Of a stretch of 64,000 nt of DNA, positions 7,356 to 16,836 are shown piece by piece. The DNA lies in assembly GCA_019638255.1 (NCBI GenBank), contig JAHBUD010000001.1:1116001-1180000 (forward strand), read 5' to 3'. A program made the position numbers and the translations under genes. Origin of the DNA: Cyclobacteriaceae bacterium (GTDB lineage: Bacteria; Bacteroidota; Bacteroidia; Cytophagales; Cyclobacteriaceae). Under the pieces are notes generated by a model. That model had not been told where the DNA came from. It saw only the letters and a program-made list of their open reading frames with translations, and did no database searches. Numbering within the stretch: the first letter of the stretch is position 1; every line of letters starts with the position of its first letter.

Positions 7356-9140
7356 TCAGTTCCTTATCTGAATCCCAAGTTCTTTTAACTGCTCTTCCGA
7401 AATCGTTGAAGGTGTATCAATCATCATGTCGCGGCCTGCATTGTTTTTGGGGAAGGCGATGTAGTCGCGTATGGACTCTGACCCGCCAAACAAAGAACAA
7501 AGCCTGTCGAAACCAAAGGCGATGCCACCGTGCGGAGGCGCACCATATTCAAAAGCCTCCATCAAAAAGCCAAATTGCTTTTTCGCCTCTTCTTCGGTAA
7601 AGCCCAAATGGTTGAACATCATCTGTTGTGTGGCGCGATCGTGAATACGTATAGAGCCGCCACCGATCTCGCTTCCATTTAGCACCATGTCGTAAGCGTT
7701 GGCACGCACTTTTCCGGGATCGGTTTCCAACAACGGAATATCGTCCGGCTTTGGTGATGTAAATGGATGGTGCATGGCGTGGTAACGGTTTGTTTCTTCA
7801 TTCCACTCCAGCAACGGAAAATCAAGAACCCACAGTGCAGAGAAAGTATTCTTATCGCGCAGCCCCAATTTTTCACCCATCAATAAGCGCAACTCATTCA
7901 ATTGCTTGCGCGTGCTGTTGGTTTCTCCAGCCATGATCAGCAGCAAATCACCGGGTTGTGCGTCACAGGCTTCAGCCCATTTCTTAAGATCATCCGCTGA
8001 GTAAAATTTATCTACAGAAGATTTAAACGTCCCGTCTGCTTTGTATTGAACATAAACCAATCCTTTAGCGCCAACCTGTGGGCGTTTAACATACTCGGTA
8101 AGTTCATCCAATTGTTTGCGGGTGTACTCAGCGCAGCCTTTGGCACAAATACTAACCACCAGCTCGGCACTATCGAATACCACAAAGTTTTTTCCGGTTG
8201 TAAGATCAACCACCCCCGACCCCTCTTTGTCAAGGAGGGGAGTTTTAAGGGTAACAAACTTCATATCAAAGCGCGTATCGGGTTTGTCAGATCCGTAGTA
8301 CTTCATCGCATCGTCATACGTCATGCGGGGTACTGATGGAAGTTCAATTCCTTTAACCGATTTAAACAAATGCCTGATCAGCCCTTCGAAAGTAGATAAG
8401 ATATCTTCTTGCGTGATGAATGCCATCTCGCAGTCGATCTGGGTAAACTCCGGCTGGCGATCGGCCCGCAAGTCTTCATCGCGAAAGCATTTTACAATTT
8501 GATAGTATCGATCAAAACCGGAAACCATCAGCAATTGCTTGAAGGTTTGTGGCGACTGCGGTAACGCATAAAACTCACCATGATGTACGCGTGAAGGCAC
8601 CACAAAGTCGCGCGCACCTTCGGGTGTTGATTTGATCAGTACAGGTGTTTCCACTTCCACGAAGTTCAACCCGTCCAGATAGATGCGTGTTTGTTGCGCC
8701 ATTTTATGACGGAGCAGCAAGCTTTCCCGCACGGGTGTTCTGCGTAAATCGAGGTAGCGATACTTCATTCGCAATTCATCTCCACCATCTGTTTCATCTT
8801 CAATGGTGAAGGGCGGTGTTTTAGCCGCATTCAATATGACCAGTTCGCTAACTTTTATTTCAATGTCACCCGTGGCCATCTTATCGTTTTTAGAGAGCCG
8901 TTCCGAAACCATGCCTTTCGCCAGGACAACATATTCACGACCAACCGACCGGGCTTTGTCCATAAGGGTCGCATCCGTAGAACTTTCATCGAAGATGAGT
9001 TGGGTAATGCCGTAGCGGTCGCGCATGTCAATCCACAAAATGCTTCCCTTATTGCGTACCCGCTGTATCCAACCGGTTAGCGTTACCGATTGATTAACAT
9101 GATTTATCCGGAGTTCACCACACGTGTGTGTTCGTAACAT
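7356..9140 (-). CDS. aspS: Aspartyl-tRNA synthetase
   Basis: A 594-residue class II synthetase that attaches aspartate to tRNA-Asp. Domain order is an OB-fold anticodon-binding domain (about 1-105, with [14 protein letters not shown]), the catalytic domain with motif 2 ([20 protein letters not shown]), the GAD domain inserted at about 285-420 that marks the bacterial type, and motif 3 ([10 protein letters not shown]) near 545. The ATG at 9140 starts [10 protein letters not shown], the normal family start. The GAD domain carries about seven extra residues (300-307, TPLLDKEG) encoded by a palindrome at 8220-8240, described separately. The aspartate-binding core is intact, so the enzyme should be functional. 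Confidence 0.96.
   Translation of the reverse strand: MLRTHTCGELRINHVNQSVTLTGWIQRVRNKGSILWIDMRDRYGITQLIFDESSTDATLMDKARSVGREYVVLAKGMVSERLSKNDKMATGDIEIKVSELVILNAAKTPPFTIEDETDGGDELRMKYRYLDLRRTPVRESLLLRHKMAQQTRIYLDGLNFVEVETPVLIKSTPEGARDFVVPSRVHHGEFYALPQSPQTFKQLLMVSGFDRYYQIVKCFRDEDLRADRQPEFTQIDCEMAFITQEDILSTFEGLIRHLFKSVKGIELPSVPRMTYDDAMKYYGSDKPDTRFDMKFVTLKTPLLDKEGSGVVDLTTGKNFVVFDSAELVVSICAKGCAEYTRKQLDELTEYVKRPQVGAKGLVYVQYKADGTFKSSVDKFYSADDLKKWAEACDAQPGDLLLIMAGETNSTRKQLNELRLLMGEKLGLRDKNTFSALWVLDFPLLEWNEETNRYHAMHHPFTSPKPDDIPLLETDPGKVRANAYDMVLNGSEIGGGSIRIHDRATQQMMFNHLGFTEEEAKKQFGFLMEAFEYGAPPHGGIAFGFDRLCSLFGGSESIRDYIAFPKNNAGRDMMIDTPSTISEEQLKELGIQIRN
8220..8240. repeat. Palindromic element inserted in frame in aspS
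   Basis: A 21-base near-perfect palindrome. The outer arms on the coding strand are CCCCTC and GAGGGG, and the pairing continues inward with one G-T pair and an unpaired centre. It is flanked by TCGGGGGTGG. It encodes PLLDKEG inside the GAD domain, where related enzymes seem to have a shorter loop. The word resembles GGGG-rich palindromes scattered through many bacterial genomes, so I read it as a repeat that entered a surface loop in frame. Confidence 0.6.
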
Positions 9141-9239
9141 ACTCGATTTACTTAATTTTGTACGATAATTGTTTTTAGAGCGTTTCTTGAGGGGGCGAAG
9201 TTAAGAATAGTCCCGCGCTTAACGAATAAAAAATAGTCT

Positions 9240-9791
9240 ATGCGAATTGTTTTCCTTGCCTGGTTGCTTATTGTGCTTTGTGCTTTTGATACACCTATTA
9301 AGTTGGTGCGAACGAAGGCCACCCCCCAAATTTCCGTGCTTTTGCCGAAGGACTTCCGTCCGATGGATGACCTGGATTTCGGGCAGCGCTACCCTTCGGT
9401 GCGTAAGCCGCTGGCTGCCTATACCAACCCCGACCGGATGGTGGATTTCAGCATCAATGTATCGGCTACACAATGGCCTGATGGGGACATTGAATTAGCC
9501 CAGAAGTTCTTCAAATCCGGGTTGGCGTATTTGTTTGATAATATTGAATTTTTATCCGAAGGCATACACGAAGTACGCGGCAAGTCATTTATATTTTTTG
9601 AATTTGAATCACGTGTGAAGGGAAATCCGCGCGAATTGTCACAACGCGACCCCATTCTTAACTACACATATGTTCAATACCTGGTAGAACCCGGCCGCAC
9701 ATTGGTTTTCTCCTTTAACTGTCCGCGCAGAATCCGTTCCGAATGGCAGGAAACAGCCGGTAAGATGATGACCAGCATTAAGATGAAATGA
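9240..9791 (+). CDS. Exported protein of unknown function
   Basis: A 183-residue protein with an N-terminal hydrophobic segment (RIVFLAWLLIVLCAF) that looks like a signal peptide or membrane anchor. The rest is soluble and mixed, with PKDFRPMDDLDFGQRYPS, a central helix (ELAQKFFKSGLAYLFDNIEF) and strands such as YVQYLVEPGRTLVFSFNCP. The layout resembles small periplasmic proteins that recognise a ligand through a PsbP/DUF1795-like fold, but I cannot confirm this. It starts with ATG at 9240, divergent from aspS with a 99-base gap. Confidence 0.7.
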   Translation: MRIVFLAWLLIVLCAFDTPIKLVRTKATPQISVLLPKDFRPMDDLDFGQRYPSVRKPLAAYTNPDRMVDFSINVSATQWPDGDIELAQKFFKSGLAYLFDNIEFLSEGIHEVRGKSFIFFEFESRVKGNPRELSQRDPILNYTYVQYLVEPGRTLVFSFNCPRRIRSEWQETAGKMMTSIKMK

Positions 9792-9901
9792 GTATAAACC
9801 AAACTATACCCAACAACATGTTGATATGTGTACTAATTCTGGCGGGGAAGTCTTGATATGCGAATTCTGTCTGACCTTAAAAAAAATTATTAACAGATGA
9901 A

Positions 9902-10348
9902 ATGATGGAGTTGTACACCGATGAGTATTTTATGCGCGAGGCCTTGAAAGAGGCGCAAAAAGCTTTTGAAATCGGGGAGGTACCGGTAGGAGCCGTGATG
10001 GTTGTTAAAAACAGGATAATTGCCAGGGCGCACAACCAGACCGAAAAATTAACCGATGCCACCGCGCATGCCGAAATGTTGGCGATTACGGCAGCTGCAA
10101 ATTACCTCGGCTCAAAATACCTGAACGAATGTACGCTTTATGTTACCCTTGAGCCCTGTGTGATGTGTGGTGGAGCCCTGGCTTGGGTGCAGCTTGGTAA
10201 AGTGGTGTACGGTGCTTCCGATGTTCAGCGCGGCTATAGCCTGATAAAACAACCGGTTTTGCATCCAAAAACAGAAGTCGTAAGCGGAGTGTTTGCTACG
10301 GAGGCAAAATCATTGATCGATAGTTTTTTTAAACGAATCAGGGAGTGA
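9902..10348 (+). CDS. tadA: tRNA-specific adenosine deaminase
   Basis: A 148-residue zinc deaminase that converts A34 to inosine in the anticodon of tRNA-Arg(ACG). The active-site signature is complete: His56 and Glu58 in HAEMLAI, and Cys86 and Cys89 in EPCVMCGGAL. The opening EYFMREALKEAQKAFEIGEVPVGAV (segments EALKEAQKA and GEVPVGAV) is typical of TadA, not of guanine or cytosine deaminases. Two ATGs lie side by side at 9902 and 9905; either could be the start. It lies between the unknown exported protein and sod on the same strand. Confidence 0.93.
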   Translation: MMELYTDEYFMREALKEAQKAFEIGEVPVGAVMVVKNRIIARAHNQTEKLTDATAHAEMLAITAAANYLGSKYLNECTLYVTLEPCVMCGGALAWVQLGKVVYGASDVQRGYSLIKQPVLHPKTEVVSGVFATEAKSLIDSFFKRIRE

Positions 10349-10456
10349 GATTAGCTTATGGCTATTTTGAAAATTTCTAGTGAACCTAATTTTATCCCCG
10401 TTGTTAGCATTGTATATTTGATGCCTTTCATGTTAAACAATTAAACCATTACCAAT

Positions 10457-11062
10457 ATGCCGTTTACATTGCCCAATTTACCGTATGCTTTTAATGCCCT
10501 CGAACCTCATATTGATGCACGCACCATGGAAATCCACCATGGCAAGCATCACAACGCTTATGTAACCAACCTCAATAATGCCGTAACAGGAAAGCCAGAG
10601 GAAAACTTGAGCATTGAGGAAATCTGCAAGAATATTTCATCGTACCCCGCGGCTGTTCGCAACAATGGCGGTGGCCATTATAACCACAGCTTGTTCTGGT
10701 CGATTATGGGGCCGAATGCCGGTGGTGAACCAACGGGAGCATTGGCCGATGCCATGAATAGTGCTTTCGGAAGTTTCGATGAGTTTAAAACCAAGTTTGC
10801 TGCTGCCGGTGCCAGCCGTTTTGGCTCAGGCTGGGCGTGGTTGATTGTAGATGGTTCAGGTAAACTACAAATTACCTCAACACCCAATCAGGATAATCCG
10901 TTGATGGATGTAGCTGAAGTTAAAGGCACACCCATTTTAGGTTGCGATGTTTGGGAACATGCCTACTACCTGAATTACCAAAACCGCAGACCGGATTACA
11001 TTGCTGCCTGGTGGAATGTGGTTAACTGGGGTGAGGTAGCTAAGCGCTTTGCTGTGAAATAA
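10457..11062 (+). CDS. sodA: Superoxide dismutase, Mn-type by sequence
   Basis: A 201-residue Fe/Mn superoxide dismutase that dismutates superoxide to oxygen and hydrogen peroxide in the cytosol. The four metal ligands are His27 (MEIHHGKHH), His77 ([10 protein letters not shown]), Asp164 and His168 (DVWEHAYY). Gln145 in TPNQDNPL is the outer-sphere glutamine that in MnSODs replaces the FeSOD glutamine from the other helix, so I favour manganese. The length is normal. A strong terminator follows at 11089-11119, and the 108-base gap upstream suggests its own promoter. Confidence 0.95.
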   Translation: MPFTLPNLPYAFNALEPHIDARTMEIHHGKHHNAYVTNLNNAVTGKPEENLSIEEICKNISSYPAAVRNNGGGHYNHSLFWSIMGPNAGGEPTGALADAMNSAFGSFDEFKTKFAAAGASRFGSGWAWLIVDGSGKLQITSTPNQDNPLMDVAEVKGTPILGCDVWEHAYYLNYQNRRPDYIAAWWNVVNWGEVAKRFAVK

Positions 11063-11088
11063 CTAAATCATTGATGTATCTTAATCGA

Positions 11089-11119
11089 AATCCCCGGTTT
11101 AAAGGCTGGGGATTTTTTA
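11089..11119 (+). terminator. Rho-independent terminator after sod
   Basis: AATCCCC (11089-11095) pairs with GGGGATT (11108-11114) around a 12-base loop that itself contains short complementary ends, followed by a T-run and TATTT. It lies 27 bases after the sod stop on the same strand. Confidence 0.85.
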
Positions 11120-11189
11120 TTTATTGATTTTCGATTACTATATTCAATTAACTTTTGATAGTTGCTGTTTCCAAAACGATACTAAATGT

Positions 11190-11660
11190 ATGAAAAAACC
11201 TCTCTTCTGTGGTTTTGTAATTCTACTCTTTCTATTGTCATCCAACCTGCAGGCGCAACAACGTTTTCGAACGGTTGAGCTTAAGCCCATTCACAAAGAC
11301 GGCTGGCGATATTTCTATGATGGCAAGCGGGTGAATACACCGTATGCTTTACAAATTCCCTTGTCTTCCGTAAATGATGAAGAAGTAACCAAGCGGTACA
11401 AGCAATTCACATTTTTAAGCAATGCAGGTCAATTTCTGGCTATTGTACCACTGGTTTACCTGATTGGCGGAGTAACCAATTCCGGGAACATTTATAATCC
11501 AGAAACTTTTTTCTGGATGGTAATCGCAATATTTGGTATTGATATTACGCTTGATATTGTGGCGCACAGTCAGCTTAAAAAAGGAATTGACCGGTATAAC
11601 ATACTAATCTTAACACCTTCGCAAGGTGCCCCAGGCTTATCGCTTCGTTACAAGTTTTAG
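11190..11660 (+). CDS. Small membrane protein of unknown function with signal peptide
   Basis: A 156-residue protein. I choose the ATG at 11190 because it begins a classic signal peptide (MKKPLFCGFVILLFLLSS, then NLQAQ). An upstream ATG at 11124 would put a non-hydrophobic 22-residue extension in front of it. Two further hydrophobic stretches follow: FLAIVPLVYLIGGV and FFWMVIAIFGIDITLDIV. Between signal and membrane parts is a segment with DGWRYFYDGKRVNTPYAL. It probably sits in the envelope. I do not recognise the family. Confidence 0.75.
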   Translation: MKKPLFCGFVILLFLLSSNLQAQQRFRTVELKPIHKDGWRYFYDGKRVNTPYALQIPLSSVNDEEVTKRYKQFTFLSNAGQFLAIVPLVYLIGGVTNSGNIYNPETFFWMVIAIFGIDITLDIVAHSQLKKGIDRYNILILTPSQGAPGLSLRYKF

Positions 11661-11710
11661 TTCCAAAAATTACTTTGTCTTTGCAGCCGATAACCACCGG
11701 GTTGTTAAGC

Positions 11711-12130
11711 TTACTTCCCAATAATGTAAGCCACTCCACCCCTCACGGCAAAATCGCCTTTAAAGTAAAAATCGCCCATTACTTCGAAGCGCCAGTTATT
11801 TTGAAAGGGAATGGCTCCACCAGCCCCGATCGAGAAATCATTTTCACCAATTAATCCGCGAAAGCGGGTAAAGAATTTATCGGCCAGATACCAGCGCGAA
11901 CCGAACACAAAACTTGCATCCCGGTTGGTCCAGATATCAACCCCTGCGGTTACGGTAAACTTGCGAATAACAAAGTAGTTTGCTTCAAAGCCGATCTGTG
12001 CTTTCCCAAATAAATCCTGGTTGTCAGTCTTTAAAAAGTCAAGTGCGCCACCAATCATAAAGTCTTGTGAACTTTGTGCGTAGAGCGATCCGGAAAGACT
12101 CAGCAGACAAAGAAAAAGTAAACGCTTCAT
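11711..12130 (-). CDS. Small outer-membrane beta-barrel protein
   Basis: About 139 residues, starting at the ATG at 12130 or the adjacent ATG at 12133, where the signal peptide MKRLLFLCLLSLSGSLYAQ begins. The reading frame runs further upstream into the end of uvrB, which I reject. The mature part alternates polar and hydrophobic residues in short strands with glycine/aromatic girdles (IGGALDFLKT, QIGFEANYFVIRKFTVTAGVDIW, FAVRGGVAYIIGK pieces), like eight-stranded porin-like barrels common in Bacteroidota. Function unknown. It lies directly downstream of uvrB on the same strand. Confidence 0.75.
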   Translation of the reverse strand: MKRLLFLCLLSLSGSLYAQSSQDFMIGGALDFLKTDNQDLFGKAQIGFEANYFVIRKFTVTAGVDIWTNRDASFVFGSRWYLADKFFTRFRGLIGENDFSIGAGGAIPFQNNWRFEVMGDFYFKGDFAVRGGVAYIIGK

Positions 12131-12167
12131 CATAATATTAAAAAGTTGTTCAAAGATAACCAACCCA

Positions 12168-14192
12168 TCACTTTTTCTCATCAATTAACTTTTGCAAGGC
12201 GAGATACTCATCGCGTAAGCGTGCAGCCTCAATAAACTCAAGTTCTTTGGCTGCCTTTTCCATTGCCTTGCGGGTTCTGTCCGCCATTTTAGTAAGTTCA
12301 TCTTTACTCAAATACGCCACCACTGGATCAGCTGCCAAGGAAGCATCCTCATTTTCGATGTAATAATTCCGGGTTGATTTTTTAGAGTCGGCTACTTTCG
12401 TTTGACTTAAAATTGATTCTTTCGACCGGATGATGGTCGTTGGTGTTATGCCATGAGCTTTGTTGTAGTCGGCCTGAATTTTTCTTCTGCGATTGGTTTC
12501 GTCAATAGCCATCTGCATGGATTCTGTGACGGTATCGGCATACATAATTACGCGGCCATTTACATTTCGGGCTGCTCGGCCAATGGTTTGCACCAGTGAT
12601 CGTTGGTTGCGAAGAAAGCCTTCTTTATCCGCATCCAATATGGCTACCAACGAAACCTCGGGCAGGTCAAGCCCTTCGCGCAACAGGTTTACGCCCACCA
12701 GAACATCAAAAACACCAAGACGCAACTCGCGCAATATCTCCACACGTTCCAGTGTGTCCACCTCTGAGTGAATGTAGCGACATTTTACTGCTGCCCGATC
12801 CAGAAATTTTGTAAGCTCTTCAGCCATGCGTTTGGTTAATGTGGTAACCAGTACCCGTTCGCTTTTCTTTACGCGTTCATCAATCTCTTCCAGTAAATCG
12901 TCAATTTGGTTTTGACTCGGTCGTATATCGATTTCCGGATCCAGCAAGCCCGTTGGCCGGATGAGTTGCTCTACAACAACCCCTTCTGACTTTCGGAGTT
13001 CATATTCAGCCGGTGTTGCACTTACGTATATAACCTGATTTACAATCGATTCAAATTCGTTGAATGTGAGCGGACGGTTATCGAGTGCAGCCGGAAGCCT
13101 GAAACCGTAATCAACCAGATTAACTTTGCGTGATCGGTCACCCCCCCACATGGCCCTGATCTGCGGAACGGTCACGTGACTTTCATCAATTACCATCAGG
13201 TAGTCGTCAGGAAAATAATCAAGTAAGCAAAACGGACGTGCACCGGGGATTCTTCGGTCGAAATAGCGTGAGTAGTTTTCGATGCCCGAGCAATATCCCA
13301 GTTCTCGCATCATCTCCAGGTCAAATTCTGTTCGCTCTTTCAGGCGCTTGGCTTCAAGGTGGCGCTTCTCAGATTCAAACATTTGTACCTGCATCACCAT
13401 ATCGTCTTGAATTTCACGAATGGCTTGTTGCAGTGAATCTTTTCCGGTTACAAATAAGTTAGCAGGAAAAATTGTAACGATCTTTTCATCGGATATTTTT
13501 TTTCCGGTGGCCGGATCAATCCGCTGAATGGATTCAATTTCATCGCCCCAGAAGTAAATGCGAATGGCATAATCTGCGTAAGCCAGGAAAATGTCAACCG
13601 TATCGCCTTTAACCCGAAAGGTTCCTCGTTTAAAATCTGCTTCTGTGCGATGGTAAAGGATATCCACTAAAGCAAATAGAAGTCGGTTGCGTACCAGGGT
13701 TTCGCCCGTTTTTAGTTTGATAACATTTTTTCCAAACTCATCGGGGTTTCCAATACCGTAAATACACGACACTGAAGCCACCACAAGTACATCCCTTCTT
13801 CCGGTAAGTAAGGAACTGGTTGCGCTTAACCTTAGTTTTTCGATTTCTTCGTTTATGGAGAGATCTTTTTCGATGTACAGGTTTGAGGAAGGAATGTATG
13901 CTTCAGGTTGGTAGTAATCGTAGTATGAAATGAAATACTCAACTGCGTTTTCCGGAAAGAAATTTTTGAATTCCCCGTAAAGTTGGGCGGCCAGCGTTTT
14001 ATTATGACTCAACACCAAGGTTGGTTTTTGTACTTGTGCCACAACATTGGCCATGGTAAAGGTTTTACCAGAGCCCGTAACGCCCAATAGTGTTTGGTGC
14101 AGTTCGCCTCGTTGCAAGCCCTCAGTCAGTTGCTGAATGGCCTTGGGTTGGTCGCCTGTGGGCGTGTACTCGCTGGTGAGTTTGAAATCCAA
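12168..14192 (-). CDS. uvrB: Excinuclease ABC subunit B
   Basis: A 674-residue UvrB, the damage-verifying helicase of nucleotide excision repair that works with UvrA and UvrC. Visible features are Walker [10 protein letters not shown] near 39, the beta-hairpin region [19 protein letters not shown], a DESH Walker B ([12 protein letters not shown]), helicase motifs V and VI ([23 protein letters not shown]), and the C-terminal UVR motif ([15 protein letters not shown]). The start codon is TTG at 14192. It gives exactly the family N-terminus MDFKLTSEY, and a stop lies five codons upstream with no ATG between. A hairpin repeat separates it from aroE. Confidence 0.97.
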   Translation of the reverse strand: MDFKLTSEYTPTGDQPKAIQQLTEGLQRGELHQTLLGVTGSGKTFTMANVVAQVQKPTLVLSHNKTLAAQLYGEFKNFFPENAVEYFISYYDYYQPEAYIPSSNLYIEKDLSINEEIEKLRLSATSSLLTGRRDVLVVASVSCIYGIGNPDEFGKNVIKLKTGETLVRNRLLFALVDILYHRTEADFKRGTFRVKGDTVDIFLAYADYAIRIYFWGDEIESIQRIDPATGKKISDEKIVTIFPANLFVTGKDSLQQAIREIQDDMVMQVQMFESEKRHLEAKRLKERTEFDLEMMRELGYCSGIENYSRYFDRRIPGARPFCLLDYFPDDYLMVIDESHVTVPQIRAMWGGDRSRKVNLVDYGFRLPAALDNRPLTFNEFESIVNQVIYVSATPAEYELRKSEGVVVEQLIRPTGLLDPEIDIRPSQNQIDDLLEEIDERVKKSERVLVTTLTKRMAEELTKFLDRAAVKCRYIHSEVDTLERVEILRELRLGVFDVLVGVNLLREGLDLPEVSLVAILDADKEGFLRNQRSLVQTIGRAARNVNGRVIMYADTVTESMQMAIDETNRRRKIQADYNKAHGITPTTIIRSKESILSQTKVADSKKSTRNYYIENEDASLAADPVVAYLSKDELTKMADRTRKAMEKAAKELEFIEAARLRDEYLALQKLIDEKK

Positions 14193-14194
14193 CT

Positions 14195-14266
14195 GTGTTG
14201 TTGATTAGCGTTGTTAGTTGTTCGAAATATAAACACATCGGCCGAACAACCATCAACCAACAACTA
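14195..14266. repeat. GTTGTT-class hairpin repeat between aroE and uvrB
   Basis: The left part is made of GTTGTT/GTTAGTTGTTCG words and the right part of CGAACAACCATCAACCAACAAC-like words, which are complementary to the left in register with mismatches. The spacer is about 15 bases (AAATATAAACACATC region). This is one of at least six such elements at gene junctions in the window. Confidence 0.65.
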
Positions 14267-14272
14267 GTGAAA

Positions 14273-15016
14273 TTAATTATTCCAGATTTGCCAGGATTTT
14301 TCTGCTTGTATGTGCAACATTTCCAACCCGTTTTTAATTGTTGCGCCACGCATTTCGGCTTTTTGAAGAAATACGGTACGTGCCGGATTGTAAATCAGAT
14401 CGTAGACATAATGATTTTTGGTCAGGCACTCATAGGGGATGGGCGGGTAGGTTTCCGCTTGCGGATACATGCCCAGCGGTGTAGTATTTATTACCAGAAG
14501 AAATTTCTTAATAATCTCGTGATCTTTTTTCAGGTCTTCATAGGTAAGATCACCTTTTCCTTTATCCCTTGAAACGGTTTGAAATGGTATGCTAAGTTTA
14601 GCGAGTGCCTGCCGTATTGCCTTGGATGCACCGCCTGTACCCAATACCAGTGCATCAAATGATTTATCCTTTGGCAACCATTTCTCTAGTGTCTCAAAAA
14701 AGGCTGCAGCATCGGTGTTATATCCGGTGAGTTTTCCATCCTGTACTTTAACTACATTCACTGCGCCAATTTCTTTTGCGGCAGGATCAATTTCATGCAG
14801 ATAGCTTATAATTTGTTCCTTATAGGGAAGCGTTACGTTTAAACCACTTAGTCCTTTGGTGCTGGCAAGTAAGGTTTCAATTTCCTGAATTTTTTCTAGC
14901 GGGAATAGTTCGTAGTGATAATCACGTAAACCATCACGAAAGAATTTTTCATCAAAGTATGATTTCGAAAAGGAATGGCTAACGGTTGCGCCAATAAGCC
15001 CATAGATTTTTTCCAT
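14273..15016 (-). CDS. aroE: Shikimate dehydrogenase
   Basis: A 247-residue enzyme that reduces 3-dehydroshikimate to shikimate with NADPH, the fourth step of the chorismate pathway. Motifs are the substrate loop GATVSHSFSKSYFDEKF near the N-terminus, NVTLPYKEQI with the catalytic lysine, GYNTDAAAF with the catalytic aspartate, the nucleotide loop VLGTGGASKAIRQAL, and C-terminal GLEMLHIQAEKSWQIW. It is slightly shorter than the E. coli enzyme (272). The ATG at 15016 directly abuts the TAA stop of the DUF368 gene, so they are cotranscribed. Confidence 0.93.
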   Translation of the reverse strand: MEKIYGLIGATVSHSFSKSYFDEKFFRDGLRDYHYELFPLEKIQEIETLLASTKGLSGLNVTLPYKEQIISYLHEIDPAAKEIGAVNVVKVQDGKLTGYNTDAAAFFETLEKWLPKDKSFDALVLGTGGASKAIRQALAKLSIPFQTVSRDKGKGDLTYEDLKKDHEIIKKFLLVINTTPLGMYPQAETYPPIPYECLTKNHYVYDLIYNPARTVFLQKAEMRGATIKNGLEMLHIQAEKSWQIWNN

Positions 15017-15961
15017 TTAAATTTTAGTTTTTAGTCTTACTGCAATCTTTTCAATCAATACAACTATAAAAACTCCAAGCGCCATCATTACAATAGCCTG
15101 GATAATCTGAGGGTCGTTTCCGGTCTTTGCAAGAAAGTCCCAAGGTAATACACTTTTATCAAATGCGGGTACCTGTTTTCCTGCACTATCGAGTCGGTAG
15201 GAGATAACTTCTTTCCATGGCCAAACTTTGTTTAAAGAGCCTAGCATAAAGCCCCCTAATAAAGCAAGTGCTGGATTATAGTAGTGCTTTAATATCCAAG
15301 ATAATAACCTCGAGAAACTTATCAGTCCGGTTGCACAGCCAAACGTAAATACAATGATCACCGGCCAATTGTACTGTGTTATGGCCTGAATCATATACTC
15401 ATATTTACTGAGTAGCAATAAAATGAATGCACCAGAAATGCCGGGTAATATCATCGCACATATAGCCAATGCACCAGCCAGAAAAATGAACCATAAATCA
15501 TTTGGAGTTTGTGCAGGCGAGAGGATGGTAATGGAATACGCAATAACTATCCCGGCCAGAAATGTCAAAATAATTCCACCATGCCACTTTTTGATTTCGC
15601 GAAGTATGAGTGGAGAAGAAATAAGGATCAATCCAAAGAAAAATGACCATACCTGAATAGGGTAGGTATCGAGCAACCAATGCATGAGTTTTGCTAACGA
15701 AAGCAGACTGGTGATGATGCCCCCAAACAATACAATAAGAAAGGTGCCATTAATTTTTTGCCAGAAGTTTGCCCAGCGCAACTTCCGGAGTAACGTTAAT
15801 GCTTCAACATCAATTGATCGGATTGACGTCAGCAGTTCCTGATAGATGCCGGTGATGAATGCAATTGTTCCGCCTGACACACCCGGTATTACATCGGCAC
15901 CGCCCATAGCCATGCCTTTGAAGTACAGAAGAATATAATCCTTAATTCTTCTCAAGGTCAA
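15017..15961 (-). CDS. DUF368 polytopic membrane protein, PopT-type polyprenyl-phosphate transporter
   Basis: A 314-residue protein with about eight to nine hydrophobic segments. The signature GGADVIPGVSGGTIAFITG near the N-terminus and a second related loop (ICAMILPGISGAFILLLL) identify DUF368. Recent work assigns DUF368 (PopT) to recycling undecaprenyl phosphate across the inner membrane for wall and surface polymer synthesis; I apply that by family. The start is TTG at 15961, which overlaps the comA stop as TTGA, so translation is probably coupled. No ATG precedes the signature except within it. The aroE ATG follows with zero spacing. Confidence 0.85.
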   Translation of the reverse strand: MTLRRIKDYILLYFKGMAMGGADVIPGVSGGTIAFITGIYQELLTSIRSIDVEALTLLRKLRWANFWQKINGTFLIVLFGGIITSLLSLAKLMHWLLDTYPIQVWSFFFGLILISSPLILREIKKWHGGIILTFLAGIVIAYSITILSPAQTPNDLWFIFLAGALAICAMILPGISGAFILLLLSKYEYMIQAITQYNWPVIIVFTFGCATGLISFSRLLSWILKHYYNPALALLGGFMLGSLNKVWPWKEVISYRLDSAGKQVPAFDKSVLPWDFLAKTGNDPQIIQAIVMMALGVFIVVLIEKIAVRLKTKI

Positions 15962-16761
15962 TCAACATAAAATGGCGGGGTATTCTTGTCCACCTTTCGT
16001 TCAATGCCAAGAAAATGAAGGAATGTATCACCGCGTAAGCCCAGTCGTATAGTCTCCAATGGAATAACTTCATTAGGTCCTATGTTTCCGAGGTTTACGT
16101 TGGCGCCCAATAACTTGATAAACCATACTTGTTGTGCTTTTTGAGGTGCTTCCCAGATAATTTTTTCAAAAGGAATTTTTGTCAGGATTTCCTGAACCAA
16201 TCCCGAACGAACTTCACCTGTTGCGCGAAACAACCCCACATTTCCACTTTCGCGTGCCTCACCAATTACTTTCCAGGCTCCTGCATCCAATTCCTTTTGC
16301 ATCAGGTCAATCCACATGTAAGGAGGAATAATTTTATCAGCATCTTTTGAACCTACCTCGGAAAGAACAGTGACTTGTTCTGATAGCTTACTGATATAAT
16401 CACACTTTTTATCGTGATCCATGTCGATTGAGCCATCGGATACTTCTGCAAAGGTCATGTTGTATTTATCCAAAACCTTTCGGTAATCATCAAACTGATC
16501 GCGAATAATAAAGGCCTCGAATAAGGTGCCCCCGAAGTAAGTCGGGATACCGGCATCTTTGTAGACTTTTAATTTTTCCTTCAGAGTAGGCGTCACAAAT
16601 GAGGTTGCCCAACCTAATTTGATAATGTCAACGTGATCGCCACAAGTGTTTACAAAATCTTCGGCTTCGCGTACGCTTAGTCCTTTATCCATGGCCATTG
16701 TAAAGCCGTATTGCCTGGGCTTCTTTGTGCGCTCCGGCAAATTTTTTAACTCATAGTTCAT
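15958..16761 (-). CDS. comA: Phosphosulfolactate synthase (ComA family)
   Basis: A 267-residue TIM-barrel protein that in characterised members adds sulfite to phosphoenolpyruvate to give phosphosulfolactate. Family landmarks are TKKPRQYGFTMAMDKGLSV (N-terminal half), VDIIKLGWATS, GIPTYFGGTLFEAF, EVSDGSIDMDH, EARESGNVGLF and the C-terminal GLRGDTFLHF. ComA belongs to coenzyme M synthesis in methanogens, but bacteria use it for other sulfonates such as sulfolactate. In Bacteroidota a link to sulfonolipid or cysteate metabolism is conceivable, but nothing adjacent supports it. It is the first gene of the comA-DUF368-aroE overlapped operon. Confidence 0.87.
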   Translation of the reverse strand: MNYELKNLPERTKKPRQYGFTMAMDKGLSVREAEDFVNTCGDHVDIIKLGWATSFVTPTLKEKLKVYKDAGIPTYFGGTLFEAFIIRDQFDDYRKVLDKYNMTFAEVSDGSIDMDHDKKCDYISKLSEQVTVLSEVGSKDADKIIPPYMWIDLMQKELDAGAWKVIGEARESGNVGLFRATGEVRSGLVQEILTKIPFEKIIWEAPQKAQQVWFIKLLGANVNLGNIGPNEVIPLETIRLGLRGDTFLHFLGIERKVDKNTPPFYVD

Positions 16762-16836
16762 TAATAAAGCAATTGGTTAAATACATAAAACCTTCCGATC
16801 GATTTTGGAAGTTGTGTTGTTGAATGGGTTTTCTGA

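Noticed and set aside
12131..12184. Longer start for the small barrel protein
   Set aside because: The extension overlaps the 3' end of uvrB and would bury the signal peptide.
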